From NCBI RefSeq assembly GCF_000687455.2, contig NZ_JGVW01000070.1, positions 1-64,000 on the forward strand: a stretch of 64,000 bases of DNA. The letters are read 5' to 3'. Positions within the stretch are counted from its first letter, which is position 1; the number at the start of each line of letters is the position of its first letter. The notes under the pieces were generated by a model. It did no database searches and was not told the DNA's origin. It saw only the letters and a list, made by a program, of their open reading frames with translations. The stretch comes from Burkholderia sp. lig30. GTDB taxonomy: Bacteria; Pseudomonadota; Gammaproteobacteria; Burkholderiales; Burkholderiaceae. Shown here one piece after another: positions 46,082-55,251 of the stretch. The position numbers were made by a program, and so were the translations under genes.

Positions 46082-46352
46082 GGCATGGATCCGCGATTGT
46101 GAGGCCGACTCGCCGCGTTTGATCTTCGAACTGGATGAGCAACAACGTGGCGCCCGGTGCAACTGCGAATGCGTCAGTTGCGGCACGCCGCTCGACGCGG
46201 TCAACGCAGCGCGGGACACTTTTCAGCTACGGCCGCACTTCCGGCACCCTGAAGGCACCCCAAGGCATTCCTGCGTGGAGACGACGGCCCGTATGGCGCT
46301 GCTCCACGAGCTGGAAATCCTTTTCCAGGCCGACGTCGCGACGCCCAAGTGA
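46080..46352 (+). pseudogene. N-terminal fragment of a CoiA-like zinc-motif protein
   Basis: A 90-residue frame with CxC-x2-C-type cysteines (CNCECVSC) and RPHFRHPEGTPRHSC, resembling the N-terminal zinc-binding part of competence CoiA-like or related proteins. Full-length members are much longer, so it is probably truncated. It directly precedes the hicAB promoter. Confidence 0.4.
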
Positions 46353-46382
46353 CCGGACTCAGCAGGGATTTTTACACACCGG

Positions 46383-46442
46383 ATACACAAACTTTCCTTG
46401 CATTCCTCTGCGGTGCGTATAGGATACACACTAGGTCAGGAG
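46383..46442 (+). promoter_or_regulatory. hicAB promoter region with direct repeats
   Basis: GGATACACA occurs twice, near 46380 and 46427, flanking the likely promoter (TATAGG -10-like at about 46423). HicB or HicAB commonly binds repeats of this kind; this is inferred. Confidence 0.4.
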
Positions 46443-46455
46443 AAAAGGGGTGTGT

Positions 46456-46524
46456 ATGGCGACAGCTTTGGCGAAGGATATGGTGCGGCGTTATGGATTC
46501 GAGAACAGTGATACGGCGGCTTGA
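46456..46524 (+). CDS. 22-codon upstream ORF overlapping hicA
   Basis: ATG at 46456 follows AGGAGAAAAGGGG and encodes 22 residues, ending inside hicA. The hicA ATG at 46493 has no good ribosome site of its own, so this frame may couple hicA translation. It may have no function as a peptide. Confidence 0.3.
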   Translation: MATALAKDMVRRYGFENSDTAA

Positions 46525-46687
46525 GCAGGATGGGTGGGTGCAGAAGCGGGTGAAGGGGAGTCATCATCACTTCAGGCACCCCAGCAAGCCAGGCACGGTA
46601 ACGGTGCCGCATCCAGAGAAAGACCTCACGATTGCGACGCTGAAAAGCATCGAGAGGCAATCTGGTTTAACACTCACCGGGCAGTAA
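46493..46687 (+). CDS. hicA: HicA mRNA interferase toxin
   Basis: A 64-residue HicA toxin, a double-stranded RNA-binding-like fold that cuts mRNA. GSHHHFRHP contains the catalytic histidine and the ending TLKSIERQSGL is typical. It is followed by hicB. Flanking genes are fragments, so the pair may have arrived on, or stabilised, a mobile segment. Confidence 0.88.
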   Translation: MDSRTVIRRLEQDGWVQKRVKGSHHHFRHPSKPGTVTVPHPEKDLTIATLKSIERQSGLTLTGQ

Positions 46688-46753
46688 GGCTGGTGGCTAC
46701 AACGGACCCCGAGGGCCGCAACCGGTCAGCGGGTTCCAAACAAGGAGTTGGAT

Positions 46754-47167
46754 GTGAGATTTTTCGTTGCTGTCGACAAGCAAGAGGGCACCGATTATGG
46801 CGTTGTCGTACCGGATTTTCCGGGCTGCAACTCATGGGGAACGACGCTCGAACAAGCGCTCGAAAACACGCAAGAGGCTATCGAGGGATGGGTTGAAACT
46901 TCCGTCGAGGCGGGGGACGAAGTTCGCTTCGAGCCCACGTCGTTTGAGGAACTTCGCGACAACCCAGACTATGCCGGCTCATTTTGGGCTGTCGTAGACA
47001 TTGATCCTTCGAAATTTGATATGAAGCCAGAGCGTGTGAATATAAGTTTGCCACGCTTCGTGCTTACACAGATTGACGCCTTCGCGGAGGCCCACAAGGA
47101 AACGCGTAGCGGCTTTCTTGTTCGTGCGGCACTAGAAGCCATTCGGCACGAGCAGACAGCCGTCTGA
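46754..47167 (+). CDS. hicB: HicB antitoxin
   Basis: A 137-residue antitoxin: N-terminal partial RNase H-like domain (VVVPDFPGCNSWGTT) that neutralises HicA, and a C-terminal ribbon-helix-helix DNA-binding domain (INISLPR-like VNISLPRFVLTQIDAFAEAH). The GTG at 46754 has AAGGAG six bases upstream; a TTG at 46748 is an alternative. It should autorepress the pair. Confidence 0.88.
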   Translation: MRFFVAVDKQEGTDYGVVVPDFPGCNSWGTTLEQALENTQEAIEGWVETSVEAGDEVRFEPTSFEELRDNPDYAGSFWAVVDIDPSKFDMKPERVNISLPRFVLTQIDAFAEAHKETRSGFLVRAALEAIRHEQTAV

Positions 47168-47175
47168 TCGAAAAA

Positions 47176-47193
47176 GCCCCGCCGGAGTGGGGC
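47176..47193 (-). terminator. Hairpin after hicB
   Basis: GCCCC/GGGGC stem; on the minus strand a T-run follows, but on the plus strand (the hicB direction) none does. Weak evidence for hicB termination. Confidence 0.3.
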
Positions 47194-47246
47194 ATGGGGT
47201 ATCCGTGCTTGGCCTACTTGGGTTCGGCCTGATCCGGGTCGCATAG

Positions 47247-47876
47247 CAGGGACGTAATGCCGTCGAGATCGACTCATTCGATTGCACGCCGAACCCTGCC
47301 GTATTATCGGCAGCGAACTCCTATGCCGCGATTAGCATCAGTGGGGAGACTCGGTGGCGTACCGGAACTGTAAGGCCGCAGTGGCCACTGCCAGCGCTGC
47401 GGGAGGAGCCTCTTAAGGCTGCGATTGTTGACGCTATTCACGCTCTGGCCGAACCCATCATGCAAGACTGGACTGCGCATGACCTCGATGCCGCCATCGA
47501 AACGCTGAAGAAGTTGTTGCCAGACCAGCCGGCCAAGACGTCGACAATCGTTCCTCGCGTGCAGCAGTCAATCGATGTCCTGACCGAATGGTCGTCCCAT
47601 ATCAGGTCGCCCGCTCCCGAAGACATCGAAGGTGTTCGAGATATTGTCTTGAAAGCGCTTCCCACGTTCGTGTACTACTCGAGCTATGGAAATCTGGACT
47701 CGGAAATTTATCTCCCTCATGTGGTCCAGAATCTTGAGAGAAAGGATCTGGGAGCCAAGGAGGCGGCGAAAGCTCGGATGGGTACAGCTCTTCGCCCGGT
47801 TCGAGCCGTCCGACAATTGAGGCTCGATTCGCTCACAGTGGCCGGCATTCGAACGCCAGCGCCAGGCGCCAACTGA
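47247..47876 (+). pseudogene. Internal fragment of an AAA/OLD-type ATPase
   Basis: An open frame without a start matching its upstream part. Segments LPTFVYYSSYGNLDSEIYLP and KDLGAKEAAKAR resemble the middle of AAA-family (OLD-like) ATPases. The Walker motifs are absent; similarity stops near residue KAR (about 47775). A truncated remnant. Confidence 0.5.
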
Positions 47877-48513
47877 CGCGTCGCCCAATGGCCGCAGAAC
47901 GGCGGTTGTAGCTAGAAAGCCGCCTTTTGGCTGGACGAACCGTTTCGGGTTGCGAACCGCTTTTCGCACGGCTCTGCAACGGCTACTCAATGTTGTGCGG
48001 AGTTGTTTGCAGGCATCGGCGAACGGCACGACAACTATCCGGTTTATCACGCCAGCGCGATTGGGGCGCCAACCTGGCCGATGGGAAAACGCGCCCATCC
48101 TCGACCGCCCCCAACGCCATCGGCTTTCCGGATGCCAGCGCTGGCCGTCGAGCTCGTCGGCCATCGTCGTCAGGGCAGATGGACGGGACGTCATCCGCAC
48201 ATCGAATAATTCTGCCGCGTCCGGCACAGCAAAGATCGGCTTATGTACTCACCCTGCTACTTGGCTGGGAGAGCGACGCGGAGCGCCGCACGCGTGGCAC
48301 GATGCGTGTGCCATCGCCGTGGTGGGCATCGGAGAGGGGGAGATCCGGCGGGCGAACCGCGTGGTCATGCGTGCGATGCCGCCCCGCTTCGGCCAATCCG
48401 GGAATGCGCAGCAGTCAGCGGCGAGCGCATGGTGCAGTGCATAACAAACGACTTTACTTGTGTAAGCGGTGGTGGCCTCGCGTCGGCTGGCGCCGCCGCA
48501 AGGCCGTGCCGCG
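47877..48513. other. Degraded or noncoding stretch before metE
   Basis: No intact gene. Minus-strand frames here give arginine/tryptophan-rich translations resembling spurious ORFs often predicted in repeated intergenic sequence, from memory only. May be remnant of mobile DNA. Confidence 0.3.
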
Positions 48514-50808
48514 TTACCGTACCTGGCTGCGCAGCACCTTCGCCGCGCTGACCATGTTCGTCAGCGCCGGCATCACCTCGGCCCACTGGCGGGTCTTCAG
48601 GCCGCAGTCCGGGTTCACCCACAGCCGCTCCGCCGGAACGCGCTCTGCCGCCTTCTTCATCAGGCCGACGATGTGCTGTTCGGTCGGGATGTTCGGCGAG
48701 TGGATATCGTAGACGCCCGGTCCGATCTCGTTCGGATACTTGAAGTGGTCGAATGCGTCGAGCAACTCCATGTCCGAGCGCGACGTCTCGATCGTGATCA
48801 CGTCTGCATCCATATCGGCAATCGACGCGATGATGTCGTTGAACTCCGAATAGCACATGTGGGTGTGGATCTGCGTTTCGTCGCGCACGCCGTTCGCGGT
48901 GATGCGGAACGATTCGACCGCCCAGCCCAGATACTCTGCCCACTGCGAGCGGCGCAGCGGCAGGCCCTCGCGCAGCGCCGCTTCGTCAATCTGGATCACC
49001 TTGACGCCGGCCTTCTCGAGGTCGAGCACTTCCTCGCGAATCGCGAGCGCGAGCTGATGGCACGACACCGAGCGCGGCTGGTCGTCACGGACGAACGACC
49101 AGTTCAGGATCGTCACCGGGCCGGTCAGCATCCCCTTCATCGGCTTCTTCGTCAGCGACTGCGCGTACGTGATCCATTCGACGGTCATCGCCTTCGGGCG
49201 GCTGATGTCGCCGAACAGGATCGGCGGTTTCACGCAGCGCGATCCGTACGACTGCACCCAGCCGAACTGGCTGAACGCGTAGCCGTGCAACTGCTCGCCG
49301 AAGTATTCGACCATGTCGTTTCGTTCGGCTTCGCCGTGCACGAGCACGTCCAGCCCGAGCGCTTCCTGTTCGCGTACGCTGCGCGCGATTTCCGCATGCA
49401 TCTCGGCCTTGTAGCCCGCCTCGTCGAGCGTGCCACGCTTGTATTCGCTGCGCGCGTGACGGATGTCGGCGGTCTGCGGGAACGAACCGATCGTGGTGGT
49501 CGGGAACGCCGGCAGTTTCAGCAGCGCCGCCTGCTTCGGTGCGCGCAGTGCATAAGCGCTCATGCGCTTGCCAAGCGCGGCGTCGATCTTTGCGACCGCG
49601 GCTTTCACGGCGGGGTTGTTCACGCGCGGCGACTCGCGGCGCGCGTTGATTGCTGCCGCGTTCGCCGCGAGCGCATCGGCGACGGCTTCGCGGCCGTCGT
49701 TCAGTGCGGTTGCCAGCACCTTCAGCTCGTCGAGCTTCTGCAGCGCGAACGCGAGCCATGAACGGATCTCGGCGTCGAGCTTCTGTTCGCTCGCCAGATC
49801 GACCGGGACGTGCAGCAGCGAGCACGACGGCGCAATCCACAGCCGCTCGCCGAGCTGCGTCGCGAGCGGTTCGAGCCAGTCGAGCGTCGCGATCAGGTCG
49901 GTCTTCCAGATATTCCGGCCGTTGATCACGCCGACCGACAGCACGCGGTCCGCCGGCAACTCGCGAGCGAGCGTCGCGATTTCGTCGCGCGCATTGATCG
50001 CGTCGATGTGCAGGCCGTCGACGGGCAGCGAGCAGGCGAGCGCGAGATTCTCGCGCAACTGGCCGAAATACGTGGCGAGCAGCAGCTTGATCCGTCGCGT
50101 CTCCAGCGCGGCATAAGCGGTCTTCACGGCTTCTTGCCACGGGGCACCGAGTTCGGTGACGAGCACCGGTTCATCGATCTGGACCCACTCGACACCCTGA
50201 GCCGTCAACGTATCCAGCAGCGCGCCATAGACGGGCAGCAGCTTCGGCAGCAAGGCAAGGCGATCCGAATCGTCCTTCGCCTTGCCGAGCCACAGGTACG
50301 TCACGGGGCCGATGATCACGGGTTTTGCGTTGACACCCAGTTCGCGTGCTTCGCCAAGCTGCTGGAGGAGTCGCGACGGGTCGAGCGTGAAGTTCGTGTC
50401 GGCGTGGAATTCCGGGACGATGTAGTGATAGTTGGTGTCGAACCACTTCGTCATTTCGCCCGCCGCGACGCCGCCGCAGCATGCCGCGTGCTCTTCCGCC
50501 GACTGGGCCGAGCGACCGCGCGCCACGCGGAAGGAGTTGTCGATGGCATCGCCCTGGAAGCCCTGGACGCGCCTGGGCAGATTGCCAAGCGTAAAGCTCA
50601 TGTCCAGAACCTGATCGTAGAACGCGAAATCGCCGACCGGCGCGAGATCCAGATCGCGCTGGTTGTCCCAGTGACGCCGGCGCAGCTGTGCGCCGAGCGC
50701 CTTCAGTTCGTCGCGTGACGATTCGCCTTTCCAGTAGCGTTCGAGGCCGAACTTGAGTTCGCGTTTTGCGCCGATGCGCGGAAAGCCGAGGTTGTGCGTG
50801 GTGACCAT
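48514..50808 (-). CDS. metE: Cobalamin-independent methionine synthase
   Basis: A 764-residue MetE that methylates homocysteine using 5-methyltetrahydrofolate polyglutamate. N-terminal [16 protein letters not shown] and the zinc-binding histidine/cysteines (HTHMCYSEF and WVNPDCGLK near the C-terminus) are intact. The ATG at 50808 begins [11 protein letters not shown]. It is divergent from metR, its known activator in related bacteria, across 135 bases. Confidence 0.96.
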   Translation of the reverse strand: MVTTHNLGFPRIGAKRELKFGLERYWKGESSRDELKALGAQLRRRHWDNQRDLDLAPVGDFAFYDQVLDMSFTLGNLPRRVQGFQGDAIDNSFRVARGRSAQSAEEHAACCGGVAAGEMTKWFDTNYHYIVPEFHADTNFTLDPSRLLQQLGEARELGVNAKPVIIGPVTYLWLGKAKDDSDRLALLPKLLPVYGALLDTLTAQGVEWVQIDEPVLVTELGAPWQEAVKTAYAALETRRIKLLLATYFGQLRENLALACSLPVDGLHIDAINARDEIATLARELPADRVLSVGVINGRNIWKTDLIATLDWLEPLATQLGERLWIAPSCSLLHVPVDLASEQKLDAEIRSWLAFALQKLDELKVLATALNDGREAVADALAANAAAINARRESPRVNNPAVKAAVAKIDAALGKRMSAYALRAPKQAALLKLPAFPTTTIGSFPQTADIRHARSEYKRGTLDEAGYKAEMHAEIARSVREQEALGLDVLVHGEAERNDMVEYFGEQLHGYAFSQFGWVQSYGSRCVKPPILFGDISRPKAMTVEWITYAQSLTKKPMKGMLTGPVTILNWSFVRDDQPRSVSCHQLALAIREEVLDLEKAGVKVIQIDEAALREGLPLRRSQWAEYLGWAVESFRITANGVRDETQIHTHMCYSEFNDIIASIADMDADVITIETSRSDMELLDAFDHFKYPNEIGPGVYDIHSPNIPTEQHIVGLMKKAAERVPAERLWVNPDCGLKTRQWAEVMPALTNMVSAAKVLRSQVR

Positions 50809-50885
50809 AGGTGCTGCCGTCCGATGAAAAATCACGAGGAAAAAGACTGGCAGCGATGATAGGATGCTCGACCCATGAAGAATAA

Positions 50886-50898
50886 TGGAATTAATTCA
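50886..50898. promoter_or_regulatory. MetR binding site
   Basis: TGGAATTAATTCA matches the MetR dyad TGAANNWNNTTCA with one mismatch, midway between metE and metR. A second TTCATGTGAA dyad lies just before metR. Confidence 0.5.
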
Positions 50899-50943
50899 TG
50901 TATCCATTAATATTGTTCATGTGAAATTTATCCGGTTGCCCAT

Positions 50944-51852
50944 ATGCTCGAACGTATCCACCTTGTAATCATCCGCGAAGTTGCCCGCCAGGGCTCCCTG
51001 ACGGCCGCCGCCAACACGCTGTTTCTGACCCAGTCCGCGCTCAGTCATGCCGTCAGGAAAATCGAGCAGCAGCTGGGCACGCCAATCTGGGACCGCGACG
51101 GACGCAGCCTGCGACTGACGCAGGCAGGGCAGTATCTGCTCTCGCTCGCGGAACGGCTTCTCCCCCAGTTCGAGCATGCGGAAGCGCGGATGAAGCAGTA
51201 CGCGGACGGCGAACGTGGCACGCTGCGGATCGGGATGGAGTGCCATCCGTGCTACCAGTGGCTGCTCAAGGTGGTGTCGCCGTATCTGGCGCGCTGGCCG
51301 GACGTCGATGTGGACGTCAAGCAGCGGTTCCAGTTCGGTGGCATCGGCGCACTCATCGGCTACGACATCGATGTGCTCGTGACACCCGATCCGCTGAAAA
51401 AGCCGGGCCTGCGCTTCGATCCCGTGTTCGATTACGAACAGGTGCTGGTCGTCGCCGAGCAGCATCGCCTGGCAGGTGTCGGTTACGTCAGGCCGGAGCA
51501 GCTCGCGGACGAGATCCTGATCACGTACCCGGTCGAAACCGACCGGCTGGACATCTATACGCAATTCCTCACGCCGGCCGGCATCGCCCCCAAACGGCAC
51601 AAGACGATCGAGACCACGGACATCATGCTGCAGATGGTGGCGAGCGATCGCGGCGTCGCGGCGCTACCGCGCTGGCTCGCTGACGAATACGCCGATCGCA
51701 TGCCGGTGGTGAGCGTCAAGCTCGGCAAGGACGGCATCGCCAAGCAGATCTTTCTCGGCACGCGCGACGCGGATGCGTCGATCGAATATCTCGGATCGTT
51801 TGTCGAGATGGCGGGCGGCGCCCATTGGCGGGCACCGCGGATGCGGCGCTGA
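50944..51852 (+). CDS. metR: LysR-family MetR regulator
   Basis: A 302-residue LysR protein whose divergent position next to metE and sequence (IGMECHPCYQWLLKVV, typical of MetR) identify it as the homocysteine-responsive activator of metE. N-terminal HTH: SLTAAANTLFLTQSALSHAV. The ATG at 50944 is the first in frame. Confidence 0.92.
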   Translation: MLERIHLVIIREVARQGSLTAAANTLFLTQSALSHAVRKIEQQLGTPIWDRDGRSLRLTQAGQYLLSLAERLLPQFEHAEARMKQYADGERGTLRIGMECHPCYQWLLKVVSPYLARWPDVDVDVKQRFQFGGIGALIGYDIDVLVTPDPLKKPGLRFDPVFDYEQVLVVAEQHRLAGVGYVRPEQLADEILITYPVETDRLDIYTQFLTPAGIAPKRHKTIETTDIMLQMVASDRGVAALPRWLADEYADRMPVVSVKLGKDGIAKQIFLGTRDADASIEYLGSFVEMAGGAHWRAPRMRR

Positions 51853-51896
51853 AGCTGTGCGGGGCGACGCGCCGTTTCGCGCCGCCCCGCAGAATG

Positions 51897-52919
51897 TCAA
51901 TGCGCGTTGGTGAGCGCCGGATCGATGTACGCGTCGACGTCCTGAGACTGCTTGTAGACCGCGTTGCGCACGTTGAACGCATTGGCGTTGCGGGTCGAGC
52001 CGTAGATCGAATCGAGCCCGTCGCCCTTGCGGAATGCCTGTCTGGCGGCGGCCGCATCGAGCAGGTGCGTGCCCTTGAGCAGCGGCAGGTATTGCTCGGG
52101 CTTGAGGCCGACACGCGCGGACATGATTCGGACCGCGTCCGCCTGCGTATTCGGATCGTTGATGTACGCGACGCAGCGATACCAGACCTTCGTCACCTTG
52201 GCCCAGTCGGCTTTGCGGGAGGCGAGGCTGGTCGGCGTGACGGTGATCGCGTCGTAAATCAGGCCGGGCGCGTCCGCCGACGTGAAGATCGCCCGCGCGC
52301 CCGGCGCGCGCCTGAGCGCCTCGCCGGCGTTCGGCTGCCACGCGGCGACCGCCGCGATGTCGCTCGACGAGCCGAGCACTTGCGGCAGCTCGTTGGTTTT
52401 CGCGTTGACGAGCTTGACGTCGGTGTCCTTCAGCCCGTGCTTCTGCAATGCCGTCTCGAGCAGCAGGTGGTCGACGAGGCCGAGTTCGACACCGACCTTC
52501 TTTCCCTTCAGGCCTTCGACGGTGCGCAGCGGCGGTTTCGCGACGATCATGTCGTTGCCCGCGGAATAGTCGGTCAGCAGGATCATCACGTTCCTGGCAC
52601 CCGACGCGCCCGTCACGAGCGCGTCACCATTCGTGACCGCGACCGCATCGAGTTTGCCCGCGGAGAACGCATCGATCGACGCCGAATAATCGAACCACTC
52701 GAAGTCGACGTCGACGCCGGCCTCCTTGAACCAGCCTTTGTCGAGCGCGACCTGGAACGCGACCCAGCCGGGCCAGTCGCTGTAGCCGATTTTCAGCGGC
52801 GCGGCCGCGTGTGCGGCGGGCGCGGCGAGCAGGGTGCCGGCGAGCGCGACGGCGCCGCATGCGCGGCGGACGGAACGGGAGGACAGCAGGCGGTGGAACG
52901 GGGAGGCGAGGCGCGTCAT
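51897..52919 (-). CDS. Guanidine-linked ABC transporter binding protein
   Basis: A 340-residue periplasmic binding protein of the SsuA/TauA type with a clear signal peptide (cleavage near AAHA-AAPL) and KIGYSDWPGW at the start of the mature part. RBS GGAGA precedes the ATG at 52919. It is transcribed alone behind its own guanidine-I riboswitch and sigma-54 promoter; its permease and ATPase lie at the far end of the divergent operon (60766-62698). Older annotations call this family urea-binding; the riboswitch indicates guanidine. Confidence 0.87.
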   Translation of the reverse strand: MTRLASPFHRLLSSRSVRRACGAVALAGTLLAAPAAHAAAPLKIGYSDWPGWVAFQVALDKGWFKEAGVDVDFEWFDYSASIDAFSAGKLDAVAVTNGDALVTGASGARNVMILLTDYSAGNDMIVAKPPLRTVEGLKGKKVGVELGLVDHLLLETALQKHGLKDTDVKLVNAKTNELPQVLGSSSDIAAVAAWQPNAGEALRRAPGARAIFTSADAPGLIYDAITVTPTSLASRKADWAKVTKVWYRCVAYINDPNTQADAVRIMSARVGLKPEQYLPLLKGTHLLDAAAARQAFRKGDGLDSIYGSTRNANAFNVRNAVYKQSQDVDAYIDPALTNAH

Positions 52920-53055
52920 CGTTTTCTCCAGGAGACCGGGAATGCAAGGGTTCGTGAAGGACCGCGCGCTTGCGCGATCCCGCGACATGACCGGTTCCTG
53001 CGGATGCGGGACGAAACGCCGGCCACGGAGAGGCACGATGGCCGCCGCCATCGCC

Positions 53056-53172
53056 GATCTCCCGGGCTTTTGTCCCGCCGTGTAGCGCGCATCCACCCGG
53101 CCTGACGGCCGCCTGAAAACGCGCCGGGCTGCTCTCGGACCAGACGTTCTGACGAACCGGAACCCTAGCATC
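53056..53172 (-). ncRNA. Guanidine-I (ykkC) riboswitch
   Basis: Minus-strand sequence has the class hallmarks in order: CTAGGGTTCCG, CTGGTCCGAGAGC and ACACGGCGGGACAAAAGCCCGGGAGA. It lies in the leader of the binding-protein gene and should turn it on when guanidine is bound. Confidence 0.93.
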
Positions 53173-53212
53173 CCTAAGATGCGACGCCGCCGCACCTCTC
53201 GATGCCGGGGTG

Positions 53213-53228
53213 AGCGAGAAGCGTGCCA
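53213..53228 (-). promoter_or_regulatory. Sigma-54 promoter of binding-protein gene
   Basis: TGGCACGCTTCTCGCT on the minus strand: GG-N10-GC spacing with a perfect -24 box. The expected start is about 30 bases before the riboswitch. Confidence 0.7.
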
Positions 53229-53398
53229 GTCATGCGGCGCGCGTTGGCCGGCAGCGGCGCTTCAACCGGCGATCAGCGACGGCGCGCGGGCCGCTGCAGT
53301 TCGATGAAACGGGCGGAAAGCAATGCGGCGAGTACGCGCCGCAACGTGTCGAGTCTGTTCATGAGCGCTTGAAGTCGAGAGGAAGATGCAGGTGACGA

Positions 53399-53417
53399 GC
53401 AATGGCCATGCCATTGC
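53399..53417. promoter_or_regulatory. 19-bp palindrome midway between two sigma-54 promoters
   Basis: GCAATGGC-CAT-GCCATTGC is a perfect 8-bp-arm dyad about 180 bases from each of the two divergent -24/-12 promoters. A candidate activator site serving both. It does not match the NtrC consensus well. Confidence 0.5.
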
Positions 53418-53580
53418 GGCAGCGCACGCGAAGCCCGGGCTTCGTCGCCCCGCATTGGTGCGCGTCGCGTTCGTCTGGTGCGCGATGCGCCCCGTGCGGG
53501 GGCGGGCCGACCGCCGATTCATCCGGCGTGACACGGCGCCACGCGTGCGGCGCCGCCGCAATTGCACATATCGCATGTGC

Positions 53581-53596
53581 TGGCACGCAAATCGCT
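53581..53596 (+). promoter_or_regulatory. Sigma-54 promoter of guanidine operon
   Basis: TGGCACGCAAATCGCT has GG-N10-GC spacing and the same -24 and -12 hexamers as the opposite promoter. A GCACATATCGCATGTGC dyad sits immediately upstream (53564-53580). Confidence 0.7.
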
Positions 53597-53643
53597 TCAT
53601 CGGCCTGCGAGAGGTGCGAAGCAATTTGCATCATCTTCAGGAT

Positions 53644-53772
53644 CGCTAGGGTTCCGGTCGCGCGGCACACATTGCCGTGCGATGCCTGGTCCGAGAGCAA
53701 TCCGGTCTTGCCGCCTTCCTCGACGAGAGGAATCGACGAGGCTCCACGGAGGGATAAAAGCCCGGGAGGTCG
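53644..53772 (+). ncRNA. Guanidine-I (ykkC) riboswitch
   Basis: CTAGGGTTCCGG, CTGGTCCGAGAGC and CCACGGAGGGATAAAAGCCCGGGAGG appear in order, the conserved cores of the class. It precedes the carboxyguanidine deiminase genes by 56 bases; a T5 run at 53800-53804 may belong to a terminator in the expression platform. Confidence 0.94.
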
Positions 53773-53827
53773 CGATGTCGTTCGGTCGCCCTCTCACGCT
53801 TTTTCTCAACCGATCCGAGGAGCCGTC

Positions 53828-54583
53828 ATGTCGTCGAGCCCCCAAGCCTTTCTTGCCCCGCTTGCGCACGTCGCGTGGGAAACCATCCTGCCCGCCGGCG
53901 CGCACTGGTCCGGTATCCTGCGCCGCGGCATGGCGCTGCGCGTCGTCGATCCCGACGGCGGCGCGAACCTGTCAGCGGTCTTCCATCGTCAGGAAGATCC
54001 GCTCGAACGCTACAACATGGCCGATACGCTGAAGGCCCAGCACACCGCGCACCTGACGCGCGGTCATGCGCTTTACACGGACATGGGCCGCGTGATCGCG
54101 TCGATGACGGCCGATACGCTCGGCTGGCACGACGCGCTCGGCGGTGTCGGCGATGCGCGGTTGTTCGCGCGCAAGTACGGCGCATCGTCGTACCAGGCCG
54201 ATCGCAACGCGATGATCCGCAACGGCCGCGACAGCCTCGTGCTGGAGCTGGCGAAATACGGGCTGTCCGCGCGCGATCTTGCCGCGAACGTCAATTTCTT
54301 CAGCAAGGTCGCGCCCGGCGACGACGGCTCGCTCGACTACGTGACGGGCCATTCGCCGGCGGGCAGCGCGTTCGATCTGCGCTTCGAGATGAACACGCTG
54401 GCCGCGTTCTCGACCGCGCCGCACCCTCTCGATCCGAATCCCGCCTATGCGCCGAAGCCGGTGAAGCTGATCGCGTATCGCGCATATCCGGCCGACGCCG
54501 TCATACCCGCCGACGATCCGTGCCGCAGCGCGTGCGCGGAAAACGAGCGCGGCTTCACCAACACCGACCGATTGTTCGCCTGA
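53828..54583 (+). CDS. Carboxyguanidine deiminase subunit (urea amidolyase-associated protein 1)
   Basis: A 251-residue DUF1989-family protein, formerly UAAP1. In guanidine users it and the next gene form the CgdAB heteromer that deiminates carboxyguanidine to allophanate. GAGGAG precedes the ATG at 53828. It is the first gene after the riboswitch and 11 bases before its partner. Which of the two is CgdA or CgdB is not decided here. Confidence 0.9.
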   Translation: MSSSPQAFLAPLAHVAWETILPAGAHWSGILRRGMALRVVDPDGGANLSAVFHRQEDPLERYNMADTLKAQHTAHLTRGHALYTDMGRVIASMTADTLGWHDALGGVGDARLFARKYGASSYQADRNAMIRNGRDSLVLELAKYGLSARDLAANVNFFSKVAPGDDGSLDYVTGHSPAGSAFDLRFEMNTLAAFSTAPHPLDPNPAYAPKPVKLIAYRAYPADAVIPADDPCRSACAENERGFTNTDRLFA

Positions 54584-54594
54584 GGAGCACCGCC

Positions 54595-55251
54595 ATGCCG
54601 ATTATCGAAAGCACCCTCGACACGCAGCATGCGGTGTACGACTTCACGCTGAACGCGGGCGACCCCTGGCTGCACGAGGTCAGGCGCGGGCAGGTGTTCC
54701 GCATCCTCGATCTCGAAGGCAACCAGGCGGTCGATACGCTGTTCTATCGCACCGACGATCCCGAAGAGCGCTACAGCGCGCAGGACACGATCCGCGAGCA
54801 GCGCAACCTGTACCTGAGCGCGGGCAGCGTGCTGCTGTCGAATCTCGGCAATCCGATGATGACGATCGTCGCCGACACCTGCGGACGCCACGACACCCTC
54901 GGCGGCGCGTGCGCGGCCGAGAGCAACACGGTCCGTTATGCGCTCGACAAGCACCACATGCACAACTGCCGCGACAGCTTCCTGAACGCGATCTCGCATT
55001 GCACGTGCGGTGCCGGCGCGCAACTCACGAAGCGGGACATCGTCAGCAACATCAATTTCTTCATGAACGTGCCGGTTACGCCGCTCGGCCGGCTCACATT
55101 CGAGGACGGCATCTCGGCGCCCGGCAAATATGTCGAGATGCGCGCGGAGATGGATGTCACGGTGCTGATCTCGAATTGCCCGCAGCTCAACAATCCGTGC
55201 AACGGCTACAACCCGACGCCGGTGCGCCTGACGATCTGGGAGGCGCAATGA
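54595..55251 (+). CDS. Carboxyguanidine deiminase subunit (urea amidolyase-associated protein 2)
   Basis: A 218-residue DUF1989-family partner of the preceding protein, with [17 protein letters not shown] as a conserved cysteine-rich segment. Together they remove ammonia from carboxyguanidine, giving allophanate. TGAGGAG overlaps the upstream stop. Its stop overlaps the carboxylase start (ATGA). Confidence 0.9.
   Translation: MPIIESTLDTQHAVYDFTLNAGDPWLHEVRRGQVFRILDLEGNQAVDTLFYRTDDPEERYSAQDTIREQRNLYLSAGSVLLSNLGNPMMTIVADTCGRHDTLGGACAAESNTVRYALDKHHMHNCRDSFLNAISHCTCGAGAQLTKRDIVSNINFFMNVPVTPLGRLTFEDGISAPGKYVEMRAEMDVTVLISNCPQLNNPCNGYNPTPVRLTIWEAQ

Noticed and set aside
47568..48227. 219-codon minus-strand frame
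   Set aside because: Overlaps the ATPase fragment antisense and has biased composition; likely spurious.
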